Shown here: positions 38,214 through 47,417 of the stretch, one piece after another
Position numbering within the stretch: the first letter of the stretch is position 1
Layout: each line of letters begins with the position of its first letter
DNA from: Planococcus koreensis
GTDB taxonomy: Bacteria; Bacillota; Bacilli; Bacillales_A; Planococcaceae
Length of the DNA: 64,000 nt
Assembly (NCBI RefSeq): GCF_004761975.1
Contig: NZ_RQII01000054.1
Location: forward strand, 32,338-96,337
Reading direction: 5' to 3'
Notes under the pieces: model-generated
The model's database searches: none
Seen by the model: the letters and a program-made list of their open reading frames with translations, nothing else
What the model was told of the DNA's origin: nothing
Made by a program: the position numbers and the translations under genes

Positions 38214-38549
38214 TTACGGTTTAAAATACTGTTTGTTTATTGGAGCAATTCCCAGAATAAAAACGATAGGTGCTAAACGAAAAACGACCAAAGGCATTTC
38301 TTGCATATCTGATAGACCATCATTACTTAGTTCGCTGAACTTCCTGTCACACCTTTTTCTTTGTTTTATTCTTCTTATTAAACGGTTCATAAAAGTAAAC
38401 GTTTCAAGCGCTCTGAACTGGCAGCGCGGACACTGGTGCGGCCGCACTTCCAGTTCCACATGCAGGGCCACGCGGTCCTCTACCTGTTCCATTTTTGTCA
38501 CCATCACATCTTCTAATCCGGGGAATTTCATGGTAATATTCAAGTGCAC
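38214..38549 (-). pseudogene. ISL3-family transposase N-terminal fragment
   Basis: 111 codons from GTG 38549 (AGGAG upstream). MHLNITMKFPGLEDVMVTKM and the following ALHVELEVRPHQCPRC are the characteristic N-terminal zinc-finger start of ISL3 transposases. After about residue 45 the similarity stops and an unrelated tail follows, so nearly all of the roughly 400-residue transposase is gone. No terminal inverted repeats were identified. An old insertion scar between the lipoprotein and YhgE genes. Confidence 0.72.
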
Positions 38550-38671
38550 GCATCTCCTCTTTTTTTACTTGTTACTCGACATTTCAAGTATAAAAGAAGT
38601 TGGAGATTGCGTGTCTTTTTTTGGGTTAAATTGTTTGAACACCCCAACATTTAGTGTAGAACCAAAAAAAA

Positions 38672-38695
38672 GAACCGCATATCGCTATGCGGTTC
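38672..38695 (-). terminator. Terminator of the YhgE-Rrf2 operon
   Basis: Stem GAACCGCATA/TATGCGGTTC followed by T8 on the minus strand, just beyond the YhgE/Pip stop codon. Confidence 0.8.
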
Positions 38696-38701
38696 CTGCC
38701 G

Positions 38702-41530
38702 TCAGTTTTCTTCCGCCAGCCTGAATGCTTTGCGGCTGCGCAGAGAAAGCACGAGCCACAAAAGCACATTGAAAAGCAGGAAGAAAGCGCCGAGCACTGA
38801 GATGCTCATCCAAAAAGTGTCTGTGCTGTAGGCCGAGGACATCGCTTCCCGGAAGCCGAGAATCGCATAACTCATCGGCACAAAATCGTGCACTTTCTGG
38901 AAAAATCCGTTTGTCAGCTCGACCGGGAACATGCCGCCGCTCGCGCCTAATTGAAGCACGAGCAGGATCATGGCCACAAAGCGTCCCGGATTGCCGAACG
39001 TCATGCCGAGGAACATGATCAAAAACATGTACGTCAGCGAGGTGATGACCGAGACCGCGACAAACTCTCCGGTATGCTCCACTTGAAGGTGGAAGCCGAG
39101 CAGCATGATGGCGTCGACGATCAATGCCGCTGAAGTCGCCTGCACAAAGCCCAGCGAGAATTTGCTGAGCCACCAGGCCGTACCGGACGTCGGGCGCCCG
39201 GCTGGTGCATTGATCGGAAACACCAAATTGAACGACAGCGCACCAACAAAGAGCCCGAGCGACAAAATATACGGCGCCAGTGCATGGCCGTAGTTCGGCA
39301 CTTCGCTGCGCTGGCTTTCGGTTGCGGTCGCCGGAGCAGCAATCATCTCGAAATTGGCTTCTTCTGCTTGTGCGCCGTTGACGTCTTGGGCTCCGTCAGA
39401 CAAGCTCCCCGCGAGTTCGGCCGAGCCTTCTTCCAATTGCCCCATGCCATCGCCGATTTCAAGCGATCCGTTTTCGAGCTGACCTGCGCCGTTGCGCAGT
39501 TCTGCTGCTCCGCCGGCCAGTTCACCCACGCCGCCGGAAAGTGCTGGAATCCCTTCGGCTAAACGTAAAGCCCCATCCGCCAATTGGCCTGCGCCGGAAT
39601 TCAGATCGGCCGAGTTTGCCGCGAGTTTGTTTGTTCCCTGCTGAAGCTCATCCGCGCCTTGTGCCGCTTTGGACACACCGGCTGCATAGGCCGCAGTGCC
39701 TTTCTCCAATTCCACGGACCCTTGCTGCAAAGCGCTTGCGCCTTCCACAAGGCCCTGTGAACCAGCAGCAAGTGATGACACGCCTTCATTCAATGAAGAA
39801 CTGCCTTGAGCCAAACGGTCGATGGCTTCTGTAAGCTGCGGCAACCCTGCTGCCGCCTTTTCGGTGCCAGCCAATAGTTTGCCGCTGCCTTGTACCGCTT
39901 CGTCTGCTCCCGCCGAGAGCGCCGCTGCTCCTGGAATCAGCTTGCCTGAAAGTGTGTCGTTGATGCTGGCGTAGCCGCCAAGCGACTGTGCAGCGGCCGG
40001 ATTCACGCCTTCGACAGCGCTGTTCAAGCCCGCGATTTGCTGCGGCAATGAACCAAGCGACTGGAATGCCGGAATTACTTGTTCGTTCAAGTCAGCCGAT
40101 ACGGCCGCAAGGTTTGCCTCGAGCGCTTCAATCGCCTGTTGCTGCGCCGCCGTTTGCTGTTCTGCGCCGCCGCTGACTGCAGCGGACAATTCTGCTTGTT
40201 GCTCTTCGGTCAAATTGCTGTAAGCGGGAGACGCCTGCAGCGCCGCCACTGCAGTTGTTGAGGAAGCAGCTTGCAAGGCATCAGCACTTTGCTGTGCCGC
40301 CGCCAAATTCGCTTGCAGGTTTGATGCGTCCTGTCCGCCGCTAGCGGAAACAATGCCATTCAATTGGCTGACGCTGTCCTGAATGCCCGCGAGCCCTTGC
40401 TGCAAACTCTCGATTTGTTCCCTTGCAGGCAAGTTATTGTTCAATGCGCCGAGTCCTTCTTCGAGCGCTGAACTGCCTGCTGCCAATTCAGCAAGGCCAT
40501 CGCCCAGCGCCGCCTGGCCGGAAACCAATTGCTGAATGTCCGCCAAGCCGCTCGTCTGCGCCTGCAATTCGTGCAGGCCGTTATCCAGCTGCGCACTGCC
40601 GCGCTGCGTTGCCGTCAGGCCGTCATTCAATTGTGCCGCTCCCGGAACGAGCGAACCGAGCCCCTGTGCCAGCTTTTCCGACCCTTCGACGAGCTGCGAG
40701 CCATTCTGGTTCAGCTCGGCCGTCCCTTCAGCGAGGCTCGACATGCCGTTTTGCAGTTTGCCCACGCCTTCGGTATAAGCAGAAACACCTTTGTTCAGGC
40801 TTGCTGCCCCTTTGTTCAACGCGTTTGCCCCGCCTGCGAACTGGCTGACGCCGACTTCCAATTTTTCGGCGCCTTCCTGGAACGTCAAGCTGCCTGCTGA
40901 CAGTTCACTCAGCCCGGCAGTCAACGCTTCATTGCCTTCCTGCAGGCGGATTGTTCCTTCATCCAATTCTTCCGCACCTTCTGCCGCTTCACCTAAGCCT
41001 TCGCCAAGCGTGTCAATTTGCGCAAACACCGCTTTGACGTATTCTTTTGTCACATTTTCAGCGATTTCTTCTTTGATCTCCGTTGTTGCCTGTTTGCTGA
41101 CCGCTTCGATGAAGAAGCCGCGGCCCGGGTTTGTTTCATACTGCAAGTTCATGGCTTTCGGATGGTCGCCCATGACCGATGCCGCATTTGCCGAGAAATC
41201 TTCCGGTATGGTCAGCACCATGAAATAGTCACCAGCTTCCATTCCGCGTTCGGCTTCTTTCGCATCCGTAAAATGCCATTCGAGCGAGTCGTTTTCTTTC
41301 AAATTGCCCACGAGTTCGTCGCCAACGACAAACGTTTCGCCTTCATAATCCGACGGTACATCTTCGTTGACGACCGCCACCGGCAAGCGTTCTGTTTTTC
41401 CATAAGGGTCCCACGATGAACCGAGAAAGAATCCTCCGTATATAATCGGGATGAACATCATCACAATCATCGTGCCCAATAAGAGCGGTTTGGCAAGCAA
41501 TTGCTGCCATTCCCGTTTCAGCATTTTCAC
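38702..41530 (-). CDS. YhgE/Pip family membrane protein with a long repeat-rich extracellular region
   Basis: 942 residues. One N-terminal transmembrane helix (LLLGTMIVMMFIPIIYGGFFLG), the YhgE/Pip N-domain with VNEDVPSDYEGETF, and at the C-terminus five helices of ABC-2-type (from about 725). Residues about 170-720 are a very long helical region built of short units of the type L-x-x-G-x-x-x-L-x-x-G (for example KLQNGMSSLAEGTAELNQNG). Such proteins are linked to type VII secretion, phage adsorption (Pip) or small-molecule export; the cargo is unknown. The GTG at 41530 overlaps the stop of the Rrf2 gene (ATG 41524 is an alternative), so the pair is co-translated. Confidence 0.87.
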   Translation of the reverse strand: MKMLKREWQQLLAKPLLLGTMIVMMFIPIIYGGFFLGSSWDPYGKTERLPVAVVNEDVPSDYEGETFVVGDELVGNLKENDSLEWHFTDAKEAERGMEAGDYFMVLTIPEDFSANAASVMGDHPKAMNLQYETNPGRGFFIEAVSKQATTEIKEEIAENVTKEYVKAVFAQIDTLGEGLGEAAEGAEELDEGTIRLQEGNEALTAGLSELSAGSLTFQEGAEKLEVGVSQFAGGANALNKGAASLNKGVSAYTEGVGKLQNGMSSLAEGTAELNQNGSQLVEGSEKLAQGLGSLVPGAAQLNDGLTATQRGSAQLDNGLHELQAQTSGLADIQQLVSGQAALGDGLAELAAGSSALEEGLGALNNNLPAREQIESLQQGLAGIQDSVSQLNGIVSASGGQDASNLQANLAAAQQSADALQAASSTTAVAALQASPAYSNLTEEQQAELSAAVSGGAEQQTAAQQQAIEALEANLAAVSADLNEQVIPAFQSLGSLPQQIAGLNSAVEGVNPAAAQSLGGYASINDTLSGKLIPGAAALSAGADEAVQGSGKLLAGTEKAAAGLPQLTEAIDRLAQGSSSLNEGVSSLAAGSQGLVEGASALQQGSVELEKGTAAYAAGVSKAAQGADELQQGTNKLAANSADLNSGAGQLADGALRLAEGIPALSGGVGELAGGAAELRNGAGQLENGSLEIGDGMGQLEEGSAELAGSLSDGAQDVNGAQAEEANFEMIAAPATATESQRSEVPNYGHALAPYILSLGLFVGALSFNLVFPINAPAGRPTSGTAWWLSKFSLGFVQATSAALIVDAIMLLGFHLQVEHTGEFVAVSVITSLTYMFLIMFLGMTFGNPGRFVAMILLVLQLGASGGMFPVELTNGFFQKVHDFVPMSYAILGFREAMSSAYSTDTFWMSISVLGAFFLLFNVLLWLVLSLRSRKAFRLAEEN

Positions 41531-42033
41531 TTTACATCATCCTGTTCTTTGTTGATCACGTCACTCAAGGTTTCGCGGTTCCAGTTCAAGGTCGGCAAAT
41601 TCGATGTGCCCAAGCCTTCTTTCAGCAGATCCGCTGCTGTCACTTTGGACAAATACTCAATCAGCAAGCGGTCTCCTTGCGCAAAAACGCTGCGCAGCAG
41701 TTCCTGCCCTTTTTGTGCATATTGGCCGTCCTGAAAAGCCAAGCTAATCAATCCGGTATCTGGATACAATTGAATCGGCCCTTCCATCGCTTCAATCGCA
41801 TCGAGCATCGTAATCTCCGTTGCCGGCTTCGCCAGCGACACACCGCCATTGTTTCCCGGAACCGACACGGCAATGCCCTGGACCACCAATTTCCGGATAA
41901 TCTTTTTCATATAGGAAGGCGAAACGCCCAGCCTTTTGCTGATCTCGTCGGAAGCGAGCGGCGCGCTGCTTTCCTGTGTCGCCAGCAGCACGATGATGCA
42001 AATGGCTTGCTCTACCCCTTTTGTCAATTGCAT
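41527..42033 (-). CDS. Rrf2 family transcriptional regulator
   Basis: 168 residues from the ATG at 42033 (AGAGGTG upstream). The winged helix has ASDEISKRLGVSPSYMKKII (recognition helix), then the LVVQGIAVSVPGNNGGVSLAK wing, and the Rrf2 hinge TMLDAIEAMEG. The usual three clustered cysteines of Fe-S Rrf2 proteins (IscR, NsrR) are absent, so it is of the cofactor-free type. It is the first gene of an operon with YhgE/Pip, and a perfect palindrome just upstream suggests autoregulation. Confidence 0.88.
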   Translation of the reverse strand: MQLTKGVEQAICIIVLLATQESSAPLASDEISKRLGVSPSYMKKIIRKLVVQGIAVSVPGNNGGVSLAKPATEITMLDAIEAMEGPIQLYPDTGLISLAFQDGQYAQKGQELLRSVFAQGDRLLIEYLSKVTAADLLKEGLGTSNLPTLNWNRETLSDVINKEQDDVK

Positions 42034-42060
42034 GGTTAGCACCTCTTTCATCTACTTTTC

Positions 42061-42077
42061 ATATCCATTATGGATAT
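42061..42077. promoter_or_regulatory. Candidate Rrf2 operator
   Basis: Perfect inverted repeat ATATCCA-TTA-TGGATAT, 28 bp before the Rrf2 start codon. Its position fits autorepression of the Rrf2-YhgE operon (inference). Confidence 0.6.
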
Positions 42078-42166
42078 ACAATATCTATTTAGGAATGATA
42101 CGCCTTTTTTTCGGAAATGCAAGAGGCAGCTTCCCTTTTTTAAATGAATCGTTCCCAAAACAAAGA

Positions 42167-42201
42167 AAAGCAGACTATCCGAAAAATCGGTGTCTGCTTT
42201 T
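42167..42201 (-). terminator. Terminator of the dehydrogenase gene
   Basis: AAAAGCAGAC/GTCTGCTTTT stem with T-rich flank on the minus strand. It is the only other feature seen in the gap 42034-42294 besides the Rrf2 palindrome. Confidence 0.7.
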
Positions 42202-42294
42202 AGGCTGATGGATGAGCGCATGCATTTTGATGGTAATTTTGGTGGAAATAAAGCGGTAACGTACGGTCTAGCTATTAATTAGTACGTACAAATT

Positions 42295-43434
42295 CTAGTC
42301 CCGATTAAGAGCGTTTTGATAATAGAGGTTCCGGTCTGATGCTGTTTCCTCAAAGCTTTCCACCGCTTGCTCCTCAAGTTCTAACATTACCGCTGCCACT
42401 TCATCCGCGCGAATCGGCTCCTCTTTCAATACATGGATCGTTTCGCCTTCCCGAACCGAATGGACGGCAATGTCATCGATCCAGCGGCTGGGTATGCCCA
42501 GATCCTTGAGTGACGCCGGCAACCCGATTTTTTGATAGAAGCCTTCCAACTCCTCCGCTTCTGCCGCTTTGCCTTCCAGCAGCAATTGCACCAACACGCC
42601 GTATGCCACTTTGTCGCCGTGCAGCGCCTGGTGCGATTCGGGTGCGATGGTCATGGCGTTGTGGATGGCATGCGCACCTGCAACGCGGCCGTATTTATCG
42701 CCGAATCCGCCGACCATGCCGCCAAGCATGATGATTGTTTCGGCAACTTTGATGAATGCATTGGACAGCTTTCGCTGCTTGGCATCGGCAATGGCGGCTT
42801 CCGCGTGTTCAAACATTTCGTCAGCGCAAAGTTTCGCAGTGTAATGGGCGATCTTCAAGGCGATCGGCGGGTCTTCGAAGCGGCTGATCTGGACGTCCGC
42901 CTCGAACCATTTCGCGATGGTGTCGCCGATGCCGGCGACGAGCATGGCAACCGGTGCATCGATCAAGACCCGGGGCTCGACCAAAAGCAAGTCGACGCTT
43001 CCGGGGAAGACCGTGTAATGGGTCATCGTCCCTTCTTCTGTGTAAATGACGCTAAGCGGCGTCCACGGTGCACAATTCGATGCCAGCGTCGGAATCAGCA
43101 CCGACTGGATGCCGGTTTCGTGGGCGACACCTTTCGCGATATCCAGCACTTTGCCGCCTCCGGCTCCGATGATTGCATCGGCTCCCAATGACTGAGCGAT
43201 TTCAGCAACCCGACCAATTTCTTCGAGCGAACTTTCACCCCGGTACAGTTCAAATGCAGCTTCAACTCCATCCAAGTCCGGAAAATAGGGGCGCAGCGCT
43301 TGCCACGATTTCGTGCCGGTCAGGATCAGCACTTTCTTGATGTTCCTCTTTATCAATTTATCTTCGAGTCTATCGAGCACGCCCGCATTACAGCTGTATT
43401 CAGCCGGTGCCCCTTTTACAATGATTTCTTCCAT
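42295..43434 (-). CDS. Iron-containing alcohol dehydrogenase / glycerol dehydrogenase-like protein
   Basis: 379 residues, glycerol dehydrogenase branch of the iron-ADH superfamily. GAGGGKVLDIAKGVA (91-105) is the NAD-binding glycine motif, and PTLASNCAPWTPLSVIY follows. Metal ligands are expected at D in VAGIGDTIAKW and histidines in GRVAGAHAIHNAM and ALHGDKVAYG. Related proteins reduce 2-oxo acids or dehydrogenate glycerol. It is transcribed in the same direction as, and 16 bp downstream of, metQ, so it may be read through from the SAM-controlled operon; a link to methionine-derived 2-oxo acids is speculation. Confidence 0.85.
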   Translation of the reverse strand: MEEIIVKGAPAEYSCNAGVLDRLEDKLIKRNIKKVLILTGTKSWQALRPYFPDLDGVEAAFELYRGESSLEEIGRVAEIAQSLGADAIIGAGGGKVLDIAKGVAHETGIQSVLIPTLASNCAPWTPLSVIYTEEGTMTHYTVFPGSVDLLLVEPRVLIDAPVAMLVAGIGDTIAKWFEADVQISRFEDPPIALKIAHYTAKLCADEMFEHAEAAIADAKQRKLSNAFIKVAETIIMLGGMVGGFGDKYGRVAGAHAIHNAMTIAPESHQALHGDKVAYGVLVQLLLEGKAAEAEELEGFYQKIGLPASLKDLGIPSRWIDDIAVHSVREGETIHVLKEEPIRADEVAAVMLELEEQAVESFEETASDRNLYYQNALNRD

Positions 43435-43450
43435 CCTGTCCCCTCCTTGA

Positions 43451-44272
43451 TTAGCGAGATTCCATCCATTCGGGTTTGCCGAAGCCTTCGAAATCGGAAT
43501 CGATCAACGCTTCAAATTCCGGAGACTCCACGATTTCCACCAAGTCTTTGGCCAATTGCGTGTCTTTGTTTTCTGTTTTGACCGCAACCAAATTGCGGTA
43601 TTGGTCTGGCATGTCTTCTAGCACCAGCGCATCGAGCAGATCCATTTCAGCCGCCAATGCAAAGTTTCCTGGCACAGCTGCCAAGTCCGAGCTTTCAACG
43701 GCACGCGGCAAGCCGCCTGCTTCGATTGGCTGGAACACGAGATTTTTCGTGTTTTCAGCGATGTCTTTTTCAGAAACCGTCAATTCTTCCGCTGCCGGAT
43801 CCAACGTGATCAAGCCGTGGTCCTGCAACACCAGGAACGTGCGTGCCGCGTTGACCGGGTCGTTCGGGATGGCGATTGTTGCGCCGTCTTTGATTTCTTC
43901 GATTGAGTTAAATTCATTGGAATAAATGCCCATCGGCGCTGTCGGCACAGTGATCAGGCCAGTCAGGTCCATGCCGTTTTCTTTCGAGAAGTTTTCCAGG
44001 TAGATCGAGTGCTGGAACAAATTGGCGTCGAGGTCGCCGTTGTCCAACGCGTTGTTCGGCTGAATGTAATCGCTGAATTCCACGATTTCCACGTCGTAGC
44101 CTTTTTCTTCAAGAGCGGGTTTGAATGCCTCATTCAGCATGTCGCTATAAGGGCCAGCCGTTCCGCCGAGTTTGATGGATTTGCTGTCAGCGTTCGATTC
44201 TTCCCCACCGCCGCAAGCGGTAAGCAAGGCAAGCAGGACGAGCAGGATAGCTGGTAAGATGATTTTTTTCAT
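43451..44272 (-). CDS. metQ: MetQ, D/L-methionine-binding lipoprotein
   Basis: 273 residues of the NlpA/MetQ family. Lipobox LTAC at about residue 20. IKLGGTAGPYSDML, LNEAFKPALEEKGYDVEIVEFSDYIQPNNALDNGDLDANLFQH and IAIPNDPVNAARTFLVLQDHGLI are hallmark segments. It captures methionine and delivers it to MetNI. The gene follows metI by 19 bp in the order N-I-Q under an S-box leader, so it should be repressed when SAM is plentiful. Confidence 0.95.
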   Translation of the reverse strand: MKKIILPAILLVLLALLTACGGGEESNADSKSIKLGGTAGPYSDMLNEAFKPALEEKGYDVEIVEFSDYIQPNNALDNGDLDANLFQHSIYLENFSKENGMDLTGLITVPTAPMGIYSNEFNSIEEIKDGATIAIPNDPVNAARTFLVLQDHGLITLDPAAEELTVSEKDIAENTKNLVFQPIEAGGLPRAVESSDLAAVPGNFALAAEMDLLDALVLEDMPDQYRNLVAVKTENKDTQLAKDLVEIVESPEFEALIDSDFEGFGKPEWMESR

Positions 44273-44291
44273 GTGGGTTTCTCTCCTTTTG

Positions 44292-44963
44292 TTATCGTTT
44301 GTCTATTGCTTTTGACGTCCAGTCTCCAAGTTGCTGAAGGATTTGGACGAGAACGATCAAGATGACGACGGTGACGATCATGATGGTATTGTCGTAGCGG
44401 TAATAGCCGAAGCGGATCGCTAAATCGCCGATGCCGCCCCCGCCGACGACTCCTGCCATCGCGGAATAGGCGACCAACGAAATGATCGTGATCGTGACGC
44501 CTTGGATGATGCCCGGCTTCGCTTCCGGCAACAATACATCTTTGATGATCATCCATGGCGTGGCGCCGACCGCAACCGCGGCTTCAATGACGCCTTTGTC
44601 AATTTCCCGCAGCGAGGTTTCAACGATGCGGGCGAAAAACGGAATGGCTGCGACCGAGAGCGATACGCTTGCTGCCGCTGGCCCGATTGTCGAGTCCACC
44701 AATAGCTTCGTCAACGGGATCAATGCGACGAGCAGGATGATGAACGGAATCGAACGCACCATGTTGACGGTGAATCCGAGAATCGATTTGATCACTCGGT
44801 TTTCCAGAAACAGTCCTTTGTCGGTGACAAACAACACGATGCCGAGCGGCAATCCGACGACAATGGCAATCGCGAGCGACACGCCGATCATGTATAAGGT
44901 TTCGCCGAATGCTTTTGAAATATCCGGCCATAATTCAAGCATATGCTGAAAATCAAATCCCAT
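44292..44963 (-). CDS. metI: MetI, methionine ABC transporter permease
   Basis: 223 residues with five hydrophobic helices. VRSIPFIILLVALIPLTKLL and the EAA-loop region ETSLREIDKGVIEAAVAVGATPW are typical of MetI permeases. Its start overlaps the end of metN by 11 bp, giving tight coupling. It forms the membrane channel of the MetNIQ importer. Confidence 0.95.
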   Translation of the reverse strand: MGFDFQHMLELWPDISKAFGETLYMIGVSLAIAIVVGLPLGIVLFVTDKGLFLENRVIKSILGFTVNMVRSIPFIILLVALIPLTKLLVDSTIGPAAASVSLSVAAIPFFARIVETSLREIDKGVIEAAVAVGATPWMIIKDVLLPEAKPGIIQGVTITIISLVAYSAMAGVVGGGGIGDLAIRFGYYRYDNTIMIVTVVILIVLVQILQQLGDWTSKAIDKR

Positions 44964-45966
44964 TTTGAATCACCTCCACTTTTGCGCCACGGCCTTCCAT
45001 ATACGTAATGGCCCTCCGGATGTTGTCCGGTTGCCCTTCGATTTCCATCAAGAACAAACCGAGCGGCTTTTCCTGTATATATTCGATGGTGCCGTGGAGA
45101 AAGTTCCCTTTGACATCAAAATGCTGGACGGTATCGGTGATGACGCCTTCTCCGGCAACCGCTCCCTTGAACTGCACTTTGATGATGCTGCCTGTACACG
45201 CATCCAGAATCGGCTGCGGCACATCGAACGACACGACCGAAGAAATGAACTCTTTCGTCAAATCGGTTTTGGGATCCGAGAAGATGTCGTAGACTTCCCC
45301 TTCTTCGATGACCTTGCCGTCCTGCATGACCGCCATGCGGTCGCAAATTTCTTTGACGACGTTCATTTCGTGGGTGATGAGGACAATCGTGATGTTCAGT
45401 TCCCGGTTGATCTTTTTCAACAGCCGCAGGATCGACAGCGTCGTGTTCGGGTCCAATGCGGAGGTGGCTTCATCGCAAAGCAGGACCGACGGATTATTCG
45501 CCAGCGCCCGTGCAATGCCGACGCGCTGCTTTTGCCCGCCGCTCAGCTGTGCCGGATAAACGTCTTTCTTATCCGCCAGCCCGACCATGTCCAGCAGTTC
45601 GTCGACCCGTTTCGCCGACTCTTCTTTTGGCCGCTTCGCCGCTTTCAGCGCAAATGCGACGTTTTCGCCGACCGTCTTTTGGCTGATCAAATAGAAATGC
45701 TGGAAGATCATGCCGATTTTCAGCCGCGCCTGGCGCAGCTTTTCGCCGCGCAGGTGGGTCAAGTTCAAACCGTCCACTTCGATATCGCCGCTTGTCGGCT
45801 GTTCCAATAAATTCATGCAGCGCAGCAGCGAACTTTTCCCCGCTCCCGAGTAGCCGACGATGCCGAAAATTTCGCCTTCGTTGATAGTCAGCGTGACGTT
45901 GTCGACGCCGGTCACCAGGCCAGTTTTTGTTTTGTAGTCTTTTGATAAGTTCTCTATGCGGATCAT
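44953..45966 (-). CDS. metN: MetN, methionine ABC transporter ATPase
   Basis: 337 residues from the ATG at 45966 (GAGGAGGG upstream). Walker A GYSGAGKSS (residues about 38-46), signature LSGGQKQR, Walker B VLLCDEATSALD, and a C-terminal NIL regulatory domain (about 265-337), where methionine binds to inhibit transport. First gene of metNIQ, directly behind the riboswitch terminator. Confidence 0.95.
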   Translation of the reverse strand: MIRIENLSKDYKTKTGLVTGVDNVTLTINEGEIFGIVGYSGAGKSSLLRCMNLLEQPTSGDIEVDGLNLTHLRGEKLRQARLKIGMIFQHFYLISQKTVGENVAFALKAAKRPKEESAKRVDELLDMVGLADKKDVYPAQLSGGQKQRVGIARALANNPSVLLCDEATSALDPNTTLSILRLLKKINRELNITIVLITHEMNVVKEICDRMAVMQDGKVIEEGEVYDIFSDPKTDLTKEFISSVVSFDVPQPILDACTGSIIKVQFKGAVAGEGVITDTVQHFDVKGNFLHGTIEYIQEKPLGLFLMEIEGQPDNIRRAITYMEGRGAKVEVIQNGI

Positions 45967-45990
45967 GATGGCCCTCCTCTTTCCTGCCAA

Positions 45991-46145
45991 TAAAAAAGTG
46001 CCCCTTTCATAGAGAAAGAGGCACCGTAAATGGAATTGGTTTATCTTTCAGAATGAAATCATTCTGCAGGATTTAGCACCTTCCCAGCTCGTGCTGGGGG
46101 TTGCTGGACGTCATCGGGCCTGTCCCTCGGTCTCTCTTGATAATG
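45991..46145 (-). promoter_or_regulatory. S-box (SAM-I) riboswitch with terminator
   Basis: On the minus strand the leader reads TTATCAAGAGAGACCGAGGG, then ACAGGCCCGATGACGTCCAGCAACC, then GGAAGGTGCTAAATCCTGCAG, the conserved SAM-I aptamer. It ends in a terminator stem GTGCC.../...GGCAC followed by T6 (45992-46024). High SAM should end transcription before metNIQ. Confidence 0.95.
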
Positions 46146-46178
46146 TTCCATATGAAGTTGTGTGTTGGCTTGGATTCA

Positions 46179-46207
46179 ATAGTAAAGGACATTCCAAATG
46201 CTGTCAA
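46179..46207 (-). promoter_or_regulatory. Sigma-A promoter of the metNIQ leader
   Basis: TTGACA (46202-46207), a 17-bp spacer and TACTAT (46179-46184), about 35 bp upstream of the aptamer on the same strand. Confidence 0.8.
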
Positions 46208-46296
46208 ACCTTTTTTGGCAAAGAAATTGATTTTTTGAAATTGTTGGAGCTGCTTTAAAGAGCAGTATTTTTCGTATTTGGTTGTATTCAAAACCA

Positions 46297-46721
46297 TCAA
46301 GGGGCAAATCCATAATAGAAAAAGAAGTGCGCGTAGACACCAAATACTGAAATCACTAAACAAAGAAGAACAAATAAAATCATCATGATTATTTTCGACG
46401 CTTTTCCAATTGTTAGTTTCTGAATCCCCTTATAGGTATGAATGCACAACGCTGCCACCAGCGGGATCATCAACAAAAAATAAAAAACAAAGATGCCATT
46501 TGCAAACACATCAAAGTAATCCCTATCCACACTTTCAGTCGTTCTAAAATAATGTGTAAACCCTGCGAATGCAATGAGAAAAGCCGCTTGCATCAGCACA
46601 GCATAAATGAACAAAGGAATTCGGTATCTCCCCAAATTGCTTAGCTTCCAAAAAACAAAACAATATATGATTGCTGCAATTATCCCTGCATATAAATTAT
46701 ACGGATAAAAAATACAATCAC
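46297..46721 (-). pseudogene. Four-helix membrane protein gene with apparent -1 frameshift
   Basis: The clear part is a 112-codon frame (TTG 46635 to 46297) with four hydrophobic helices (LFIYAVLMQAAFLIAFAGF and others). The same frame is open further upstream through YPYNLYAGIIAAIIYCFVFWKLSN but has no ATG. A GTG at 46721 with AGGAAGG upstream opens in another frame (VIVFF), which would join it if the T6 run at 46707-46712 had seven T. The intact protein would have about 141 residues. No family recognised. If the indel is not real, translation would depend on the weak TTG. Confidence 0.5.
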
Positions 46722-46885
46722 CCTTCCTGAACTCTGATTTCCTTCAACTTTAATCATACCAATAATACCCATAAATTCAATTTCCCTGTATCTGAATGCA
46801 GCTATACAAATACCTAATCTAATCATCTTATTTGGAATTTTATGTTAAAGTTAAACTATAGAATCTTATATGATCACGGAGGTGA

Positions 46886-47320
46886 ATGATCCTGTATGCA
46901 TTTGAATCATCGTTCTGGTTAAAGCTGCTCTTGTTAATTGCCGTTCTGTCTTTAGCGATGTTCCTGTTCAATGCACTCATGCGCAAACTCTTGAAAGTGG
47001 AGCGGCCAAAAGCGTTCTCCCATAACCACGTGAATGATGCCCACAGCAAAATCGACTGGAGCATCCGGATTTTGTTCATTTTCCTGATGCTGATCGGCGG
47101 TTTTATCAATGCAACGAGGCTTGATGAAGAGACTTATTTGTTCTTGGAGACCTGGTTCCTATTGTTTGTACTGGTCTTCATCACTGAAACAATCCGGGCG
47201 GTCATGGAGTGGAAATACGCGAAGAACCCGAATGCCTATCTGTATACGATTTCGCAATTGGTTTTCGCCCTGGCTCTGGCCTTCGTCGTACTTTCCACTG
47301 ATTTTTTCGGTATCTTTTAA
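46886..47320 (+). CDS. DUF4181 membrane protein
   Basis: 144 residues from the ATG at 46886 (GGAGGTGA directly upstream). Four transmembrane helices with the conserved central NDAHSKIDWSIRILFIF and the ETIRAVMEWKYAKNPNAYLYT loop typical of DUF4181. Function unknown. It converges with the YtkA/PepSY genes onto a shared terminator. Confidence 0.78.
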   Translation: MILYAFESSFWLKLLLLIAVLSLAMFLFNALMRKLLKVERPKAFSHNHVNDAHSKIDWSIRILFIFLMLIGGFINATRLDEETYLFLETWFLLFVLVFITETIRAVMEWKYAKNPNAYLYTISQLVFALALAFVVLSTDFFGIF

Positions 47321-47356
47321 CTTTCCGCTGCACGAACCTGCATCATTCCACAGCAC

Positions 47357-47401
47357 AAAAACCGCCGAAACCTTGCCATTAGCGAAGGTTTCGGCGGTTT
47401 T
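47357..47401. terminator. Bidirectional terminator between convergent genes
   Basis: Seventeen-base perfect arms AAAACCGCCGAAACCTT / AAGGTTTCGGCGGTTTT. Confidence 0.9.
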
Positions 47402-47417
47402 ATTATTTCAGATGATC

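Noticed and set aside
38950..41420. Many open frames on the plus strand, and a repetitive region that could be taken for a CRISPR or tandem repeat array
   Set aside because: They are antisense shadows of the GC-rich L-x-x-G repeats of the YhgE/Pip gene. The repeats are protein-level and have no spacers.
46073..46363. 96-codon minus-strand open frame upstream of metN
   Set aside because: It covers the S-box aptamer and promoter; the RNA structure explains the sequence.
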